A DNA stretch of 64,000 nt from Polyodon spathula (lineage: Eukaryota > Chordata > Actinopteri > Acipenseriformes > Polyodontidae), in contig NC_054548.1 in assembly GCF_017654505.1 (NCBI RefSeq), forward strand, positions 25,408,469 to 25,472,468, written 5' to 3'. Numbering within the stretch: the stretch's first letter is position 1; each line of letters begins with the position of its first letter. The translations under genes were made by a program, and so were the position numbers. A model generated the notes under the pieces. It saw only the letters and a list, made by a program, of their open reading frames with translations, ran no database searches and was not told where the DNA came from. Positions 1 to 64,000 of the stretch are shown in pieces.

Positions 1-360
1 TTGAGGAAAACCTGTTTGAATCAGCCAAGACTCTGAAACTGGGGAGGAAATTCACATTTCAGCAGGATAATGACACGAAGCACAAAGCCAAAGCTACACT
101 GGAGTGGTTGAACAAGAAGATAATTAATGTTCTTGAGTGACCCAGTCAAAGTCCTGACTTGAATCCAATCGAAAATTTATGGTGAGAGTTGAAGATTGCA
201 GTCCATCGACGATCCCCTCAACATTGAGAAGCAGTTTTCCCGTGAAGAATGGGCAAAAATTTTACCATCCTACTGTGCAAAGCTAGTAGAGATCTATCCA
301 AAAAGACTCATAGCAGTAATTGCTGCAAAAGGTGTTTCTACCAAGTACTGACTTAAGGGG
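1..360 (+). mobile_element. Tc1-like transposase 3' fragment (dead)
   Basis: Reading + strand gives remnants [36 protein letters not shown] and, near the end, a VIAAKGVSTKY-like tail: the second Asp and the Glu region of a DD34E Tc1 transposase. In-frame stops (for example after VLE and after ENLW) and frame changes show it is inactive. It is cut by the window start and lies in intron 16, antisense to RASA3. Confidence 0.85.
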
Positions 361-774
361 CTGAAAACTTATGCAACCAGTAAATTTACCAAAACGTAAA
401 CTCAACGTCAGCTAATCCATGTTTTTTCACTAATTTTGTCTCAAACTGGTTCCAATCTGCATGGATTAATGGGAGTCTACTGCATACACACACACACATG
501 CACACAGACAATGTAACTGTTCAGTTCTTTAAATGCTTCTATAAAAGAGTATTTTATACCATTATTACATATGTCAATTGATAGTCAACAATAAACCTGG
601 CTACTCCTTCATAGATGTTAAAGTAGAATGTACAGTGCTACAGAAAAGAGAGCTGTGCTATTACAAAATGAATATCTATGAAGGACATTCTGTTAACTGT
701 TGTTCATGCCAGCCACAGGCCATAATTCATGCTTTACTTCATTAAATACAATCTCTGCAATGACCAGCACTGGT

Positions 775-847
775 TATCCTTATAAAAGTCTACCATAGTA
801 AAAGCATAGCAAAGTGTAAAATATCATGGTACACTTTTATAAGGGTA
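775..847. repeat. Short foldback MITE copy
   Basis: CCTTATAAAAGT at 778-789 pairs with ACTTTTATAAGG near 833-845. The interior (ACCATAGTAAAAGCATAGCA) matches the start of the longer repeat copies near 10.75 kb and 35.0 kb. It looks like an internally deleted member of that family. Confidence 0.55.
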
Positions 848-1006
848 ATCCTAGTCACAGCAGGTATCAGTAACTGTGTTGGTTTTAAGATTAGTCATGC
901 TGGTCCAAAAAAAAAAAAAGAGAATCAATTCAAAAGCCAATTAGTTGTAGCAGCTTTTCATTTCTTCAGAAGGGTAAAACACAAGCATTTCAATGTAAAA
1001 ACGTAC

Positions 1007-59155
<58,149 letters not shown>

Positions 59156-59410
59156 TCTCACGGCCCCAATTTTCTCTTTTTGGTTCCGGGCGGAGGGTGC
59201 CTCTACAGTGTCAGTACTTGGGTGGATTGTCAGTGCAATGTAATTCTATCGGGCCGGACGGATGGCTCACACAGTCCACACACACACACAGCCAGACTGA
59301 ATGTTCAAACTCTCAGAACTTTCGTCAGAGGGAGGGACATGAACCGCCCTCCAGTTATCCGATTGGATTAACCTCAGGGGCCGCAAGAAATAGGAGGGGC
59401 GTAAAAATAG
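59156..59410 (-). promoter_or_regulatory. RASA3: Probable RASA3 promoter and 5' UTR
   Basis: Upstream of the start codon the sequence becomes more GC- and CpG-rich than the AT-rich surroundings. Read on the minus strand it has an inverted CCAAT box (ATTGG on + at 59362-59366), a GC-box-like GGGCGG (59344-59349) and a second GC-box-like run (GGAGGGGCG near 59393-59401). There is no clear TATA box at the expected distance. This fits a CpG-type promoter of a broadly expressed gene. The transcription start is not resolved. Confidence 0.5.
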
Positions 59411-59494
59411 ATTCCTTGGCACGAGGATGTGGCTGTATCTGAAACGTTAGGAAGTTGGCTCAGTTGGTTAAAAACTGAGTGAGTACTTAGGGCA

Positions 59495-59713
59495 AGCCGT
59501 TTTAACATTTAATCAATTGCTGATATCAAGAATGGCATTTCTGATGTCAAGAATGGCATTTTTTTATATCAAGAATTGTATTTTTGATATCAAAAATGTG
59601 ATTACAATACTGATAATATCAAAAATGCCATTCTTGATATCAAAAGTGCAATTCTTGCTATCGGAAGTGCCATTCTTGATATCAGCAATTGAGGATTAAA
59701 TGTTAAAACGGCT
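59495..59713. repeat. 219-bp foldback (near-palindrome) upstream of RASA3
   Basis: Left arm AGCCGTTTTAACATTTAATC is perfectly inverted at the right end (59694-59713), and pairing continues with few mismatches to the centre near 59600 (GTGATTAC / GTAATCAC). Each arm itself repeats a GATATCAAGAATGGCATTTT-like unit of about 20 nt. Most likely a foldback MITE. It lies about 340 bp 5' of the RASA3 start codon, just outside the promoter motifs. Confidence 0.85.
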
Positions 59714-60023
59714 GTAATTGTATATCTCATGTCAGATTAATTTTATGCTTGGAATATGCTTCGAATGTGCCTTCGCATTCCAATGGTGTGCTGCTGAAAT
59801 TCAGGACGGAGCTGCGCTAAGGTAGTTCAGACAACACTACCACAGATACGTGTTTATACAAATTGTTCTACAACTTGAGAACGAGTTTAGTCAATAATGG
59901 CAGTTAACGGTCTGTTTTAGGATGTCTTTAAACAAACCACTCGCCCTTCTCAAGGTTCGTGGTTTACTGGGACATCCTCCTGCGGTGAATAAAACCCGTA
60001 TATACCACAAGCGATCAATCAGT

Positions 60024-60202
<179 letters not shown>

Positions 60203-60214
60203 TGCTTAGGTATA

Positions 60215-63579
<3,365 letters not shown>

Positions 63580-63610
<31 letters not shown>
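63580..63610. repeat. AT microsatellite
   Basis: About 15 AT units between two Tc1-derived segments. Confidence 0.95.
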
Positions 63611-63613
<3 letters not shown>

Positions 63614-63616
63614 TTT

Positions 63617-64000
63617 CAGAATTAATTATTGTAAGGTGACATTGGTTTTATGTTGGGAAATATTTTTAAGAAAAATCCCTAGTCCTCCCATCATCGTGAA
63701 GCAGCAGGAACCGGGATTCATCAGACCAGGCAATGTTTTTCCAATCCTCCAGTCTCCAATGTTTTTATTCCTTAGCCCACTGCAACTGCAGTTTCTTGTT
63801 TTTGGTGAAAGATGTGGAACTCTGTTAGGTCGTCAGCTGCCAAACCACATTCGTGTCAAGGTACGACGAGTTATGCATTCTTTTATGGGTCTTTTGGGAC
63901 CAATCTTGTACTGGACTGTCAGTTGACTAATTGTAGCCTGTCTGTTGCTCTGCACAACTCGTGTCAGCCTCCTTTGGCCTCTTTCATCAATGAGCCTTTT
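63617..64000 (-). mobile_element. Chimeric Tc1-like fragment, cut by window end
   Basis: 63617-63677 matches the internal part of the terminal repeat of the 3562-5178 element (AATTATTGTAAGGTGACATT and GTTGGGAAATATTTTTAAGA). From 63680 the minus strand reads a transposase of another Tc1 subfamily: TRVVQSNRQATISQLTVQY and, in a shifted frame, EDWKNIAWSDESRFLLLHDD with the first Asp. Its 3' half is missing at the junction. Confidence 0.75.

Overview
This is a window of vertebrate nuclear DNA, most likely from a ray-finned fish. It is AT-rich and split by introns, with many microsatellites, several Tc1-like DNA transposons, foldback MITEs, a tRNA-derived SINE and solo LTRs. The SINE type and the slowly evolving protein suggest a non-teleost such as a sturgeon or paddlefish, but that is an inference from memory and not proved here.

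One protein-coding gene fills the window: RASA3 (GAP1 family Ras GTPase-activating protein, GAP1-IP4BP) on the minus strand. The first 16 coding exons are readable, from the ATG at 59155 to the donor after 1007. Phases agree across all 15 complete introns and give 1,590 nt, or 530 codons without interruption. They encode the tandem C2 domains and essentially the whole RasGAP domain, including the arginine finger (Arg371) and the FLR-type motif. The PH/Btk C-terminus must lie beyond the left edge. Intron 1 is about 28 kb; introns 2-15 are 0.3 to 5.5 kb. A TATA-less CCAAT/GC-box promoter lies just right of exon 1.

Layout from left to right: 1-1 kb, intron 16 with a Tc1 relic. 1-20.8 kb, exons 16 to 4, with a 1.6 kb Tc1 element in intron 12 and a solo LTR in intron 8. 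25-31 kb, exons 3 and 2, with a ten-unit 40-bp minisatellite and an ATT array that touches the exon 2 donor. 31-59 kb, intron 1, holding a second solo LTR nested in a MITE, several MITEs, two dead Tc1 elements, a SINE with target duplications and a decayed element with a SANT/Myb-like ORF. 59.1-59.4 kb, exon 1 and promoter. 59.5-64 kb, upstream flank with a 219-bp foldback, two Tc1-like elements embedded in GT/AT microsatellites and a chimeric Tc1 fragment.

I found no second cellular gene, no structural RNA gene, no CRISPR array and no new multi-gene system. The most noteworthy signals are repeats placed against splice sites: exon 2 donor, exon 14 acceptor, exon 3 acceptor and exon 12 donor.
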